Part shown: positions 1 to 9,185 of the stretch, piece after piece | How the letters are laid out: each line of letters starts with the position of its first letter | Position numbering within the stretch: position 1 is the first letter of the stretch | DNA from: JAVSMW01 sp032027005 | GTDB taxonomy: Bacteria; Bacillota; Thermincolia; Thermincolales; UBA2595 | NCBI GenBank assembly: GCA_032027005.1 | Contig: JAVSMW010000018.1 | Span: forward strand, 16,477-55,758 | Length of the DNA: 39,282 nucleotides | Direction: 5' to 3' | Notes under the pieces: generated by a model | Told to the model about the DNA's origin: nothing | What the model saw: only the letters and a program-made list of their open reading frames with translations | The model's database searches: none | Made by a program: the position numbers and the translations under genes

Positions 1-176
1 GAACCTAACTTTACCCATTAGTTTCTTTATATTAGTAATAGTACAATATAATTATCTAGTCAACTTCTTTCCCTTAAATGGTTGTTTAGCTACCTTAAAA
101 CTAAATATTGCGGTTTTTTAGACATAATTTTTATTTTTAGACCTCCTTTTGTAACATAAAAAATGCGTGGCCTATT

Positions 177-467
177 TGAACTGCCCCCTGTCAAATAGAC
201 AGCACAAAAATAAAAATTAAATTAAGCAGCCTTGGTTCGGAATTCCATCGGACTGAGGCTGTTTAATTTTGCCTGTAATCTTTCGTAGTTGTAAAAATAG
301 ATGTAGTCGTCAATGTCCTTCTTAAGAGCTTCATAGGTTTGGCATTTATGTAGGTAATACTTCTCACACTTAAGTGTTCCCCAGAATCCTTCCATAGGTC
401 CATTCTGGCACGAAAATGCTCCCCGGTTTTTATTATTTAACCTGTCTACCTTAAGGGGAGCGTATCA
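177..467 (-). mobile_element. Internally deleted IS3/IS150-like element
   Basis: On the minus strand, about 430-222 encodes the C-terminal end of an IS3-family (IS150-group) OrfB transposase. Visible pieces are GPMEGFWGTLKCEKYYLHK, then YIYFYNYERLQAKLN, then SPMEFRTKAA and a stop at 222-224. The conserved stretch before PMEGF is shortened, and the rest of orfB and all of orfA are missing. The ends look like related inverted repeats: TGAACTGCCCCCTGTCAAAT read rightward from about 178, and TGATACGCTCCCCTTAAGG read leftward from 467. Both are followed by TAGACAG. This is a non-autonomous deletion derivative lying about 80 bp beyond the end of bamC. Bases 1-176 are AT-rich and I see nothing else in them. 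Confidence 0.75.
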
Positions 468-549
468 AAGTCCATGAGGTCTCTTTTTTAAATTTGTTTT
501 CACTGTTTTGCCTCTTACCAGAACTTGACGGCATGCCGCCCTTTTCACT

Positions 550-684
550 TTAATTATTAATGCCCTTTTTTGCCATGCTAACAAAGGCATCTGCCAGCTT
601 ATCTGGCCCGAATTTGTCCAGCAGGGACTGCAGTCCTACTTCCATTTCTCCGAGATTTTCTTCTTTAACCACGTCTTCTTCCAG
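550..684 (-). pseudogene. bamC: BamC C-terminal tail beyond an in-frame stop
   Basis: The bamC frame has a TAA at 685-687 but stays open for about 44 more codons, ending at a TAA at 550-552. The tail reads LEEDVVKEENLGEMEVGLQS, then LLDKFGPDKLADAFVSMAKK, then GINN. It looks like the normal end of a BamC protein: with it the protein would be about 177 residues, the family's usual size. A single base change or base-calling error would explain the stop. Confidence 0.7.
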
Positions 685-1083
685 TTATTCATAGGTCAGG
701 ACTCCACGGGTGCATGCCTGCACACATAAGGGCACTTTTTCGTCTTCACACATATCGCATTTGAGAGGAAGCCCGGAGTCGGGTTCTTTAAACAAATCCC
801 GGGTCGGGCAGATATTTCCGCAAAAGCTGCACTCACTGTATTCCTTGCCTTTAATTGTATAAGTGCGCCTACCGGTACAAGCTACTTTAGTATATTTCGG
901 CACATACTCATCATTCACCGGATCCCTGACCACTCGAATACGGGACCGGGCCGGGTTCATGCTGCTGTATTTCGGATTGGCGTGATAGGCTGAGCAGGCC
1001 ATCTCACATGCGCCGCAGCCATTACACTTGTCAAGATTAACTTTTATATTTTTTTCTTTTATGTTTGCTGATTCATTACTCAC
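685..1083 (-). CDS. bamC: BamC-like iron-sulfur subunit of class II benzoyl-CoA reductase
   Basis: This is a ferredoxin-like electron-transfer protein predicted to pass electrons to BamB in the cytoplasm. Cysteine clusters are visible in order: CNGCGACEMAC near the N terminus, CSFCGNIC in the middle, and CDMCEDEKVPLCVQAC near the end. They suit several [4Fe-4S] clusters, as in BamC and other AOR-partner ferredoxins. I prefer the GTG at 1083 (reading MSNESANIKEK), which overlaps the end of bamB and has a G-rich ribosome binding site just before it. An earlier GTG at 1092 is possible. The frame stops at an in-frame TAA (685-687), while similarity to BamC continues to 550. Coupling to bamB supports the assignment. 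BamC is likely, but other AOR-associated ferredoxins look similar. Confidence 0.75.
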   Translation of the reverse strand: MSNESANIKEKNIKVNLDKCNGCGACEMACSAYHANPKYSSMNPARSRIRVVRDPVNDEYVPKYTKVACTGRRTYTIKGKEYSECSFCGNICPTRDLFKEPDSGLPLKCDMCEDEKVPLCVQACTRGVLTYE

Positions 1084-3016
1084 TGCTAGCACCCCCCGTA
1101 CCTTCGCTGCCGGTTAAGATTCCCCGCTGTATTAAGTCTTCGCTCACGTAGTTTAATCCCAGGTTGTCCAAGGTCTCTTTGGTGGGGATTCCATCCATGG
1201 TCCAGCCCTTAAATTCATAGTAGTCGCTGAGTAGCTTCTGTTCAAATTCTTCGTCCCTTATCTCCCAATGGTCTTCCGGCGGCCTCTCATCCGCTCTTCT
1301 CAGGCCGCGCCTTACGTTAATGGCTCTAACCAGATTACGGTTCCTTTGAAAAACTTTCCACAGTTTGTCTTTGTCAAGCTCTATGCCGCTCGCCAAGGTG
1401 ATAATATGTGGTAAACTATTGATGTGATATGGCATTTGGCCGCCAAACTGGCCATTAAAAGATGACAACCAAGCACAGATGCCGATAGAATCATCTATAT
1501 AATGCATGGCCTCATTCCAATCAACAATGGCACAAGCCGCTTCATTAGATATTTCATTGCGCTTTTTCCACTCCACGAACCATTTTTTAAACCTCTCATC
1601 AGGCACTGCATCCCAATTCTTAACAAACTCTTCCCTCTCTTCACTCGTAGGAAGGGGATCCTGAGGGAAAGACCCTTCAATCTGGGAAATGTTCATCTTT
1701 TCACCAGTCGAGAACATGAGGAAGTACACTGGGTTTAGTTTGTAAAGCTTGATTGGTGCCTGCTCAAATTTTTTGATTGTATTATGGTCGTACGCTTCCG
1801 CACCGTTACCAATCTGACGGGCTGCCCAATATACGCCATTGGCTAAAACATCGCCAATACCTCCACGCCTGACAATCTTTTCAAGGAGATACCAGGTTCT
1901 TTCCCCGGGATCCGCCGGGAAATCCGGCATGTCTTTATCAGTTAAAATGCCGTTATCGTATAGTTCTATCCCAAATGCGATTACCTGCGGGGTTGAGTAA
2001 GAATCCAGTCCATACTCCTGGGCAACACCTAGTATTTCATAGCTAAAGTCCAGTTCTTTAAAGGCCGCCATATGATAGGTGGCTTTCCCATAGCATTTAT
2101 AGCCGAATCTTTTCCGGCCCGGGTAGGAGATTACATTAATGCAGTTCTTCGGACAGTTATAGCAGCCTATCTGCCGGTCCATATGGTCATATTTTAAGTT
2201 GTACCACCTGTCTTCCAGCTCTTTGCTCCAATAATCTGGTATCCTCGTACGGACATTACCCCAGCGGAAATTGTTGTGGTGGAAGCTGTCATCCTCATTA
2301 GTCGCCATACAGTCACCGACAGCATCACTGTCATGTATTTCCTTCCTCATTCGCATGGTTAACTCCCAAAGTTCAGACGGATGGGCGATATTGACGTCCT
2401 TTGTTCCGCGAACAGCGATGGCCTTTAACCTCTTATCTCCCATGACCGCCCCTGCTCCGCGCGAAGCACTGGACCAGTTATGCTCAATACTGGCAGTATA
2501 AACCCGGTTTTCACCCGCCATACCGATAGCTACCACCTTAGCATTCGGTTCCTTTAGCTCCTTCTTAATAAGCTCTGCGGTTTCTGTGACGCCCTTACCT
2601 CGCAGATGAGATGCATCCCGGATTTCCACTTTGTCATTGTTTATCCACAAATATACCAAATCAGAGGCCTTGCCGCGGATGATTATTCTGTCATAACCGG
2701 CATATTTCAGTTCCGGGCCGAACCAGCCTCCCATTATTGCATGCGCAAATAAGCCGGTCTGAGGAGAAATGGTGTTCACAACAGTTCGGTTGGCTCCAAC
2801 TACTGGTGTTGCATGTAAAAGGCCGGTGCTGAATATTAGTAGATTATCGGGAGAAAAGGGATCAACTTCAGGACCAACTCTGTCATATATTATTTTGGCA
2901 TCAATACCCTGCCCCCCCAGGTGAAGTTCTGTTAATTTCGGGTCAGTTTCTACTCTCTCTATATTTCCCCGGGATAAATCAACTTCCAGATTATACCCTG
3001 CCTCTGCGTACCTCAT
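1076..3016 (-). CDS. bamB: BamB, tungsten active-site subunit of class II benzoyl-CoA reductase
   Basis: This is an aldehyde:ferredoxin oxidoreductase (AOR) family protein of 646 aa; Geobacter BamB is about 653. BamB carries a tungsten bis-pterin cofactor and reduces benzoyl-CoA to cyclohexa-1,5-diene-1-carbonyl-CoA without ATP. BamB-like features include the start MRYAEAGYNLEVDL, PFSPDNLLIF, the FHHNNFRWGN stretch (known BamB has an active-site His here), CYNCPKNC for the [4Fe-4S] cluster, KLNPVYFLMFSTGEKMNISQ and the GIPTKETLDNLGL tail. A ribosome binding site (AGAGGGG) lies 7 bases before the ATG. It overlaps bamC, and a molybdoenzyme gene lies 113 bp upstream. None of the usual bamD-I partners is intact in the window, though an HdrA-like relic lies at 5385-5670. 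The whole-length resemblance to BamB is strong; the true aromatic substrate is not proven. Confidence 0.88.
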   Translation of the reverse strand: MRYAEAGYNLEVDLSRGNIERVETDPKLTELHLGGQGIDAKIIYDRVGPEVDPFSPDNLLIFSTGLLHATPVVGANRTVVNTISPQTGLFAHAIMGGWFGPELKYAGYDRIIIRGKASDLVYLWINNDKVEIRDASHLRGKGVTETAELIKKELKEPNAKVVAIGMAGENRVYTASIEHNWSSASRGAGAVMGDKRLKAIAVRGTKDVNIAHPSELWELTMRMRKEIHDSDAVGDCMATNEDDSFHHNNFRWGNVRTRIPDYWSKELEDRWYNLKYDHMDRQIGCYNCPKNCINVISYPGRKRFGYKCYGKATYHMAAFKELDFSYEILGVAQEYGLDSYSTPQVIAFGIELYDNGILTDKDMPDFPADPGERTWYLLEKIVRRGGIGDVLANGVYWAARQIGNGAEAYDHNTIKKFEQAPIKLYKLNPVYFLMFSTGEKMNISQIEGSFPQDPLPTSEEREEFVKNWDAVPDERFKKWFVEWKKRNEISNEAACAIVDWNEAMHYIDDSIGICAWLSSFNGQFGGQMPYHINSLPHIITLASGIELDKDKLWKVFQRNRNLVRAINVRRGLRRADERPPEDHWEIRDEEFEQKLLSDYYEFKGWTMDGIPTKETLDNLGLNYVSEDLIQRGILTGSEGTGGASSE

Positions 3017-3129
3017 TGTTCAGCCCCTCTATCTATCTTTTTATCTTGTTTTGTTAGCTCTGCATCAATAGCCTACGCAGTGCCACAAACATTATCTTGA
3101 CTTTATTCATACTTATGTTGTTTAGCAAA

Positions 3130-5175
3130 CTAGGCCGGTACCACGCTGCAAAGCAATTGGTTAAAATCAGGGTAAGCCGTAACCGGGTCGACGACATCCA
3201 GATCAGCCAAATTGTTCACATTGGCACTGGCCCAACCATGCGGTACACTTACTACATCGGTGGTTAACTTATCGTTAATACGCAGCCGCATTTGCATACT
3301 TCCATTTTTTGTATTGATCTTTACCAATATGCCATCCACCAAACCATATTGGGCTGCTGTTGCCGGGTTCATTTCTGCCAACGGTTCCGGAACCGCGTTA
3401 CGCAGCACAGGCACATTGCGGTGGGAGGTATGGGTAAATTGAATGACACGCTCGCCGTTGATTAAAATAAGCGGGTACTTCTTGTATAGCTCCGGAGTGC
3501 TTACCGGGCTTTGGCCTGGTTCAATATATTTGGGAATTGGATCGTACCCGTGATCCTTTAAAGTCTGCGAGTAGATTTCGACTTTTCCACTGGGGGTACC
3601 CAGTTTTTTCTTTTCGTAGATATAGTACTGCTTTTCACCGTAATAAACGCCCGCCGGTTCGGCCATTAATTTGTCTTTTAACTCGCCTGGTTGGAGAAGG
3701 GAATCTATCACTTCATCATCGGACTGCCACGGGAAATCCATACCCATACGGCGGCCTAGTTCGCTCCAGATTTTCCAGTCAGGCCAGCTGTCACCCACCG
3801 GATCGATTACCTTACGGTGGATTGCAGTGAACGGTTCACCAAAGACAATACCATATACGTAGGAGAGGCCGCCCTTTTCCATAAAAGTACAGGCCGGCAG
3901 CACTACATCTGCCAGTTCAGCAGTCTCAGTAAGGAATGGATCCATTACTGCCATAAATTCAAGATTTTGAAAAGCTTCTTTATATTTTTGCGATGCGGGG
4001 AAAGTTACGACAGGGTTAGCCGCAGTTACGATTGCTCCCTTGATAGGATAAGGTTTACCTTCCAAGACAGCCTCTGGAAACATATTCGGTATCCCGTAAG
4101 GTCCCTTCCGGCCCCAAAGGTTAGTAAATACGGGATAATCATTGAAACCAATAGGATCTTCCTGGTTCGGCACAGCCAAGTTGGCTAGTGGAATACGGGG
4201 CCCTTCCACCCATCCACCCGGGACTGCAAAGCCGCCAATTACTGCCTGCATGATTGCAAAAAGACGGTTGGTTTGGAAACCATTCACGTGCTGGTCTAGA
4301 ACATTGATTCCCTGAATGATACAGCTGGGTTTGGCGGCAGCAAAAATCCTGGCTACATTTCTGATATCGGACGCATGTATCCATGTAACTTCCTGAGCCC
4401 ACTCGGGTGTATATTGTTGAACATGCTCAACCAACTCCGGAAAACCGACAGTATGATTTTCGACAAAGTCTTTATCGTACAAGTCTTCGTTAATAATCAC
4501 ATTCAGCATGGCCAATCCCAGTGCTGCATCTGTGCCCGGGCGAATCGTCAGGTGATATGCCTTTTCGGACAACGATATCCGTTTCGGATTGACAACTATC
4601 AATTGGAGGTTTTCTTTTTCTAACTTTTCTCTGATTTGTTGACCCAGCATACCCCTGGAACCATCAGGATTATGACCCCATAGAATGATCGTCTTTGAAT
4701 CCCCTGGATCATCCAGTGGGTAGCGGCCGAAGGTAATCATGCGGGCCAGAATCCTTGCCCGGTAGCATAAGTTTTCCGCGGAAAAGAGATTAGGAGTACC
4801 ATAAAGTCCTTTAAAACGCCGCGCAAACTGGGCTACCTCAAGATTCTCCACACCAATTGAGCCGCTAAACATACAAAGTCCCTTGGCACCATACTTCTTT
4901 TTGATATCAGTTAATTTTTCTACGCAGAAGTCTAAAGCCGTGTCCCAACTAACCTTTTGGAAGCATCCTTTTTCTTTCAATAATGGTGTTACCAAACGGC
5001 TGGGTGAGTAAATATAATCAGGTAGTGATGCTCCTCTTGGACAGATATACCCCTTGGAAACAGGATGCTCGGGCTGACCTTCCACTTTAACCAGGCGTCC
5101 GTCTTCAACGTGCGCCTTTATCCCGCAGTCCCATACACACAACATGCAGTCACTATTGATTATTTGTTTTGGCAT
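3130..5175 (-). CDS. Molybdopterin oxidoreductase, acetylene hydratase/thiosulfate reductase-like
   Basis: This 681-aa DMSO-reductase-family protein is predicted to bind one [4Fe-4S] cluster through Cys10, Cys13, Cys17 and Cys45 (CMLCVWDC, then GYICPRGA) and a bis-MGD Mo or W cofactor. A Cys in SAENLCYRARI is in the usual metal-ligand position, as in acetylene hydratase and thiosulfate or polysulfide reductase A chains. The C-terminal pterin-binding domain includes TPSGKVEIYSQ and VPHGW. No Tat signal, iron-sulfur partner subunit or membrane anchor is encoded next to it, so a soluble one-subunit enzyme is likely. Its reaction is unknown. Hydration, hydroxylation or electron transfer on an aromatic compound would fit the context but is only inference. 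A second copy of the family lies at 12726-14819. The ATG follows a run of eight G that serves as ribosome binding site. It stands directly upstream of bamB. Confidence 0.85.
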   Translation of the reverse strand: MPKQIINSDCMLCVWDCGIKAHVEDGRLVKVEGQPEHPVSKGYICPRGASLPDYIYSPSRLVTPLLKEKGCFQKVSWDTALDFCVEKLTDIKKKYGAKGLCMFSGSIGVENLEVAQFARRFKGLYGTPNLFSAENLCYRARILARMITFGRYPLDDPGDSKTIILWGHNPDGSRGMLGQQIREKLEKENLQLIVVNPKRISLSEKAYHLTIRPGTDAALGLAMLNVIINEDLYDKDFVENHTVGFPELVEHVQQYTPEWAQEVTWIHASDIRNVARIFAAAKPSCIIQGINVLDQHVNGFQTNRLFAIMQAVIGGFAVPGGWVEGPRIPLANLAVPNQEDPIGFNDYPVFTNLWGRKGPYGIPNMFPEAVLEGKPYPIKGAIVTAANPVVTFPASQKYKEAFQNLEFMAVMDPFLTETAELADVVLPACTFMEKGGLSYVYGIVFGEPFTAIHRKVIDPVGDSWPDWKIWSELGRRMGMDFPWQSDDEVIDSLLQPGELKDKLMAEPAGVYYGEKQYYIYEKKKLGTPSGKVEIYSQTLKDHGYDPIPKYIEPGQSPVSTPELYKKYPLILINGERVIQFTHTSHRNVPVLRNAVPEPLAEMNPATAAQYGLVDGILVKINTKNGSMQMRLRINDKLTTDVVSVPHGWASANVNNLADLDVVDPVTAYPDFNQLLCSVVPA

Positions 5176-5384
5176 TCTATACCCCCCCCAAAAAATTTTT
5201 TTGCGTAAGAATTAAACGAAGTGATGTGCACCATAACTAGAGATTTAACTTGCGAAAATCATGCATATGTATTCTCCGCTTACTTTTATTTTGATACCTA
5301 TCGTGGGAGAGAAGTATTAAAACTCGGCCGGCATCTCCATAGGCCTGGTTTACCGTTTCTGATATCAGCTGCAGCATATCCGGC

Positions 5385-5670
5385 TGCAGTAATTTCTGTC
5401 TTCATTTCGGCACCCTACGCATTGAATCATCACTAGGCTCTCGGAGTTAATCACCTTTTCGTCGCCCTGGGCAATTTTCTCCTCCAATTCCAGGTGAGTC
5501 ATTACCCTATCATCTTCACCATAAAGATATTCGGTTGGTTGGGAAACTTCAGCTCCTGTGGCCAGGACGGTTGCACCATGTTTTATTTCTGCAACCCTTC
5601 CTCCTGACTTTACCTTGGTGACGAAGTTCCCTACATAACCGGTGGCCTCAATGACAGTAGCATCAAACAT
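5385..5670 (-). pseudogene. Internal fragment of an HdrA-like FAD oxidoreductase
   Basis: About 95 codons read like the middle of HdrA/QmoA-type flavoproteins: VIEATGYVGNF, GATVLATGAE, then MIQCVGCRNEDRNYCSRICC with the family's cysteine-rich motif. The N-terminal FAD-binding GxGxxG region and the C-terminal part are missing, and the frame dies shortly after CSRICCS. It starts where the upstream acyl-CoA ligase gene ends (5663). BamE of class II benzoyl-CoA reductases is an HdrA-like protein, so this may be what is left of a bamE. That link is inference. The stretch 5176-5384 shows nothing else I can name. Confidence 0.65.
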
Positions 5671-7495
5671 TAATAGCTCCCTGGCTATCACCGTAAATAG
5701 CATCAACAAGTGCGGCAAATTTTTTCTGGATTGCGGACCGCTTCATCTTTTGGGTGGCAGTCATATCACCTTCCTCATGATAGAGCTCACGGTCGATAAA
5801 GGCGAACTTCTTGACCTGCTCCACCCTGGCTAGCTGTTGGTTGGCTTTGTTCACCTCTTGGCGAATTAATTCAATAACCTGCGGATTATGGGAAAGATCA
5901 CGGATAGTAGCATAGGGTATACCCTGGTTCAGGGCCCAGTTGCCTACTACATCCATTTCGATCTGGATAAGGGCTCCGATGAACTTCTGGCCTTCGCCTA
6001 ACACTACAGCCTCACGAATGTAAGGACTGCCCTTGATAGCGTTCTCGATTACCTGTGGGGATATGTTTTTACCGCCGCTGGTAATAATGATGTCTTTTTT
6101 ACGGCCTATAATGCGCACCTGTCCGTCAGCATCTATAGCCCCCAGATCCCCGGTGTAGAGCCAGCCATCGCGTAATGTCTGCATGGTTGCTTCAGGCCTG
6201 CCGTAATATCCCTGGAAGACCCCAGGTCCCCGGAACATCAACTCGCCGTCCTCGTCAACTTTAACCTCCCAGCCCGGAATAACCTGGCCAATTGTCCCAA
6301 TACAAATATTGTTGTTCCGGTGGAGGCAGGTAATGGAAGACAGCTCGGTCATACCGTAAAGCTCGGCCAGAGGAATACCCAAAGCATGGAAAAACGTAGC
6401 CGTTTCAGGCGACAGGGGAGCACCGCCGCAGATTACGAAACGGGCCCGTGCCAGTCCAATATAATGTTGAACCGGGCCAAAAACAAAAATCTTTAGAACC
6501 GCGGACCATAAGCGGTCGACCAGGGATAAGGGTTGTTTTGCCAGCGCCTTTTCTGCTAACTTGTAACCCTTTTTTAAGGCCTTGTTAAAGACCCAACGAT
6601 TTAGGAGGCTGGTATTATCCACCCTGACCCTGATACTGCCCTCAATTTTTTCCATGATGCGTGGCACACTGATGAAAAAGGTGGGTGCCACCTCTTGAAT
6701 ATCCTTTTGTATTGTATCTGTGCTTTCCGCAAAACTCACTACATAGCCTACTAGTATGTGGATAACTATGGAAAAGATTCTCTCAAGGGCATGGCAGAGA
6801 GGCAGATAGGAAACATAGGAATCATTCTCTCCCAGTTTTAAGACATCAGCAAGGCATCTATTACTTTCCACGAGATTGCGTTGAGAGATAACCGCCCCTT
6901 TGGGTTCACCGGTGGTTCCCGAGGTATATATCAAAACAGCCACATCATCGGGCTGTCCCTGGGCCACCATTTCTTCAAAGAGTCCCGGTTTTTGCCGTCC
7001 CATTTCCCGGCCGCGTTCCTCTACTTCCTTAAAACCCAGGATCATTTTTTCGTTGTAATGCTTAATCCCTTTCATACTCATCGAGATAATATAGCGAAGC
7101 TTTGGCACCTGGTCCTTAACCTCAAGAATTTTGTCCACGTTTTCCTGATCCGCACCAATAAAAATCTCAGCCTCACAGTCGTTCACAATATACGCCACTT
7201 CTTTGGAAGGGTTGGTAGGATAGACACCCACAGTAACTCCGCCGGATGCCTGGATGGCTATATCTGCGAACAACCACTCCAGATTGTTTTCCCCCTGGAT
7301 ACAAATCTTGTCGCCTTTTTTCAGGCCTAAAGACACCAAACCTAAGGCAAAATCCCGCACATGAGCGTAATAATCATCCCAGGTGAGCTGCTGCCATATC
7401 CCGAAGTCTTTTTCCCGCAACGCCACCCGCGGTCCCCTCGTCTTAACCGCATCCAAAAAAAGCTTAGGCACGGTGTTTAACTCTGCTGAAGCCAT
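5663..7495 (-). CDS. AMP-forming acyl-CoA synthetase linked to ABC importer
   Basis: This adenylate-forming ligase is predicted to convert a carboxylic acid, ATP and CoA to the acyl-CoA, AMP and PPi. It has about 610 aa from the ATG at 7495 (MASAELNTVPKLF), which has AGGAGG 9 bases upstream. A start two codons earlier would leave too little spacing. Motifs in order: VLIYTSGTTGEPKGAVISQ (P-loop-like A3), ELYGMTELSS (A5), WLYTGDLGAIDADGQV (A7) and GRKKDIIITSGGKNISPQVI (A8). The pattern and length resemble long-chain fatty acyl-CoA synthetases (FadD15/AMP-ligase type) often found with Liv-type importers, so the substrate cannot be read from sequence. It overlaps the end of livG by about 30 bases, implying translational coupling. 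The acid it activates is probably the one the importer brings in (inference). Confidence 0.85.
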   Translation of the reverse strand: MASAELNTVPKLFLDAVKTRGPRVALREKDFGIWQQLTWDDYYAHVRDFALGLVSLGLKKGDKICIQGENNLEWLFADIAIQASGGVTVGVYPTNPSKEVAYIVNDCEAEIFIGADQENVDKILEVKDQVPKLRYIISMSMKGIKHYNEKMILGFKEVEERGREMGRQKPGLFEEMVAQGQPDDVAVLIYTSGTTGEPKGAVISQRNLVESNRCLADVLKLGENDSYVSYLPLCHALERIFSIVIHILVGYVVSFAESTDTIQKDIQEVAPTFFISVPRIMEKIEGSIRVRVDNTSLLNRWVFNKALKKGYKLAEKALAKQPLSLVDRLWSAVLKIFVFGPVQHYIGLARARFVICGGAPLSPETATFFHALGIPLAELYGMTELSSITCLHRNNNICIGTIGQVIPGWEVKVDEDGELMFRGPGVFQGYYGRPEATMQTLRDGWLYTGDLGAIDADGQVRIIGRKKDIIITSGGKNISPQVIENAIKGSPYIREAVVLGEGQKFIGALIQIEMDVVGNWALNQGIPYATIRDLSHNPQVIELIRQEVNKANQQLARVEQVKKFAFIDRELYHEEGDMTATQKMKRSAIQKKFAALVDAIYGDSQGAINV

Positions 7496-8372
7496 CCTCA
7501 TTTCCCTCCTTCTCAGAATGTTCAATTTTGCCCAGATACGCTTCGGCGACTGCCGGGTTAGTGACAACCTCCTGGGGTTCTCCGCTGGCGATTACCTGGC
7601 CAAAGTTTAAAACAGTAACCTGGTCGGAAATATCCATTACCATGTCCAGTTCGTGTTCAATCAGGATAATGGCTGTACCCAGCTCTTCTTTAATATCCAG
7701 GATAAAGCGGGCAATGTCTTCCTTTTCCTCCAGGTTCATTCCCGCTACCGGCTCGTCTAGGAGGAGGAGCTTTGGTTCGACGGCCAGTGCCCGACCGAAC
7801 TCTACCCTTTTTTGCATACCGTAGGCAAGTTCACGCACCGGTTTATCCCGCAAGTGCTGGATCTCCAAAAACTCAACAATCTCCTCAGCCACGGCCTGGT
7901 TGTGAACATCTTCCCGTGACCCCTTGCCCCAGTACAAGGCCCCGCTTAAACACCCGGCCTTGATAAACAGATGCCTTCCCACCATGATATTCTCTAAAAC
8001 AGTAAGGCCTTTAAACAAGGCAAGGCGCTGAAAAGAACGTCCTATTCCCAAAGCTGCCACTTTATGGGGAGTTAAGCCGGAGATGTTCTGGCCATTAAAC
8101 CACACACTCCCTTTTTGCGGCCTGTAAAGCCCGTTGATACAGTTGAGGATGCTGGACTTCCCCGCCCCGTTGGGTCCCACCAGGGCGTGGATTTCCCCCA
8201 TCCTGACCTCCATAGAAACATCATTGATGGCCTTAATGCCGCCAAAGCTCAGATTTAGCCCCTCTGCCCTCAGGCACGGCATACCTTTCTGTTCATGATG
8301 TTTAGGAAAGGAAGGAAGAACCTCATTGCGGCGCGGCCAATAATTCGGCACCACATAACTGCTTTTTCTCAT
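7464..8372 (-). CDS. livG: LivG-like ABC transporter ATP-binding protein
   Basis: One of two ATPases of a branched-chain-amino-acid-type (HAAT) importer, about 302 aa. It shows Walker A GPNGAGKSS, a Q-loop region GRSFQRLALFKGLTV, the degenerate signature ELAYGMQKRVEFGRAL in place of LSGGQ, Walker B LLLLDEPVAGMN and the switch His in LIEHELDMVMDI. About 30 extra residues precede the core (MRKSSYVVPNYWPRRNEV). I place the start at the ATG at 8372, which overlaps the livF stop as ATGA; a GTG three codons earlier is the alternative. The C terminus overlaps the acyl-CoA ligase gene. The HAAT family also carries aromatic and other organic acids, which suits this locus better than amino acid uptake. 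Confidence 0.88.
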   Translation of the reverse strand: MRKSSYVVPNYWPRRNEVLPSFPKHHEQKGMPCLRAEGLNLSFGGIKAINDVSMEVRMGEIHALVGPNGAGKSSILNCINGLYRPQKGSVWFNGQNISGLTPHKVAALGIGRSFQRLALFKGLTVLENIMVGRHLFIKAGCLSGALYWGKGSREDVHNQAVAEEIVEFLEIQHLRDKPVRELAYGMQKRVEFGRALAVEPKLLLLDEPVAGMNLEEKEDIARFILDIKEELGTAIILIEHELDMVMDISDQVTVLNFGQVIASGEPQEVVTNPAVAEAYLGKIEHSEKEGNEDGFSRVKHRA

Positions 8373-9154
8373 GACAACCACCGTTTCCTGGTCTTATAGT
8401 GTTTGGCGTCCCGGTAACTGCGCCTCTGGCTCTCCTGGCCCAGTCCAAGATAGTACTGCCTAACCTCTTTGTCGGCCAGGAGGTCCTTCGCTGTACCATC
8501 TAAAACGATGCGTCCGTTCTCCAGGATATATCCGTAGTCAGCGATGCCTAAGGTGAGGGAAGCATTTTGCTCCACCAGGAGGATGGTTACCCCCTCTTCC
8601 TTGTTCAGACGCTGAATAAAGCTAAAGAGCTCCTTAACAACAGTCGGAGCCAGGCCAAGAGAAGGTTCATCCAACATTAGCAGCTTGGGCTTAGAAAGTA
8701 ATGCCCTGCCCATGGCCAGCATCTGCTGCTCGCCCCCGCTCAAATATCCAGCCCGGACCTTGGCCCGCTCATGGAGCCTGGGGAACCACTCCCATACTTT
8801 ATCCAAACTGGCACCTTGGCGACCAACCGAAGCAGCGCCTAGGCGCAGGTTTTCCTCAGTGGTCAGGTCGCTGAACAGTCCTCCGTGTTCGGGGATTAGG
8901 CTCAAGCCAAGGCTGTAGATTTTTTCAGGGGGTATCTTGGTAAGATCATGATCGTTAAATCTGATGTTGCCCCCTGTGACCTCACCTTCCTGAGATTTGA
9001 GGATTCCGGCGATGGCCCGCAGCATAGTAGTCTTACCGCTGCCGTTAGGCCCTAAAGCTGCCATAACTTTTCCCTCTTCAACATTTATGGAGACTCCCTT
9101 TACCGCATAGATAACATCATCATAAACTACTTCCAGGTTCTCAACCTGCAGCAT
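8369..9154 (-). CDS. livF: LivF-like ABC transporter ATP-binding protein
   Basis: Second ATPase of the HAAT-type importer, 261 aa. Walker A is GPNGSGKT at residues 35-42, the ABC signature is YLSGGEQQMLAMGRALL, Walker B is LLMLDEPSLGLAP, and the switch His position is replaced as usual in LivF by Gln (LLVEQNASLTLGIADYGYIL). The C terminus carries an extra basic tail (RRSYRDAKHYKTRKRWLS) beyond the usual end near YYLGLG. The ATG has AAGGTGAG 6 bases upstream. The stop overlaps the livG start by 4 bases. It follows livK after a 90-bp spacer that contains a stable hairpin. Confidence 0.9.
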   Translation of the reverse strand: MLQVENLEVVYDDVIYAVKGVSINVEEGKVMAALGPNGSGKTTMLRAIAGILKSQEGEVTGGNIRFNDHDLTKIPPEKIYSLGLSLIPEHGGLFSDLTTEENLRLGAASVGRQGASLDKVWEWFPRLHERAKVRAGYLSGGEQQMLAMGRALLSKPKLLMLDEPSLGLAPTVVKELFSFIQRLNKEEGVTILLVEQNASLTLGIADYGYILENGRIVLDGTAKDLLADKEVRQYYLGLGQESQRRSYRDAKHYKTRKRWLS

Positions 9155-9185
9155 AAAATCTCACCTTCCTCTACTCTTGCGGCTT

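Noticed and set aside
1076..3016. Ordinary aldehyde:ferredoxin oxidoreductase
   Set aside because: The N terminus, the FHHNNFRWGN stretch and the C-terminal GIPTKETLDNLGL match BamB along the whole length, and a BamC-like gene overlaps it.
3537..4188. Plus-strand frames of 63-123 codons opposite the first molybdoenzyme
   Set aside because: Antisense shadows without start signals or recognisable motifs.
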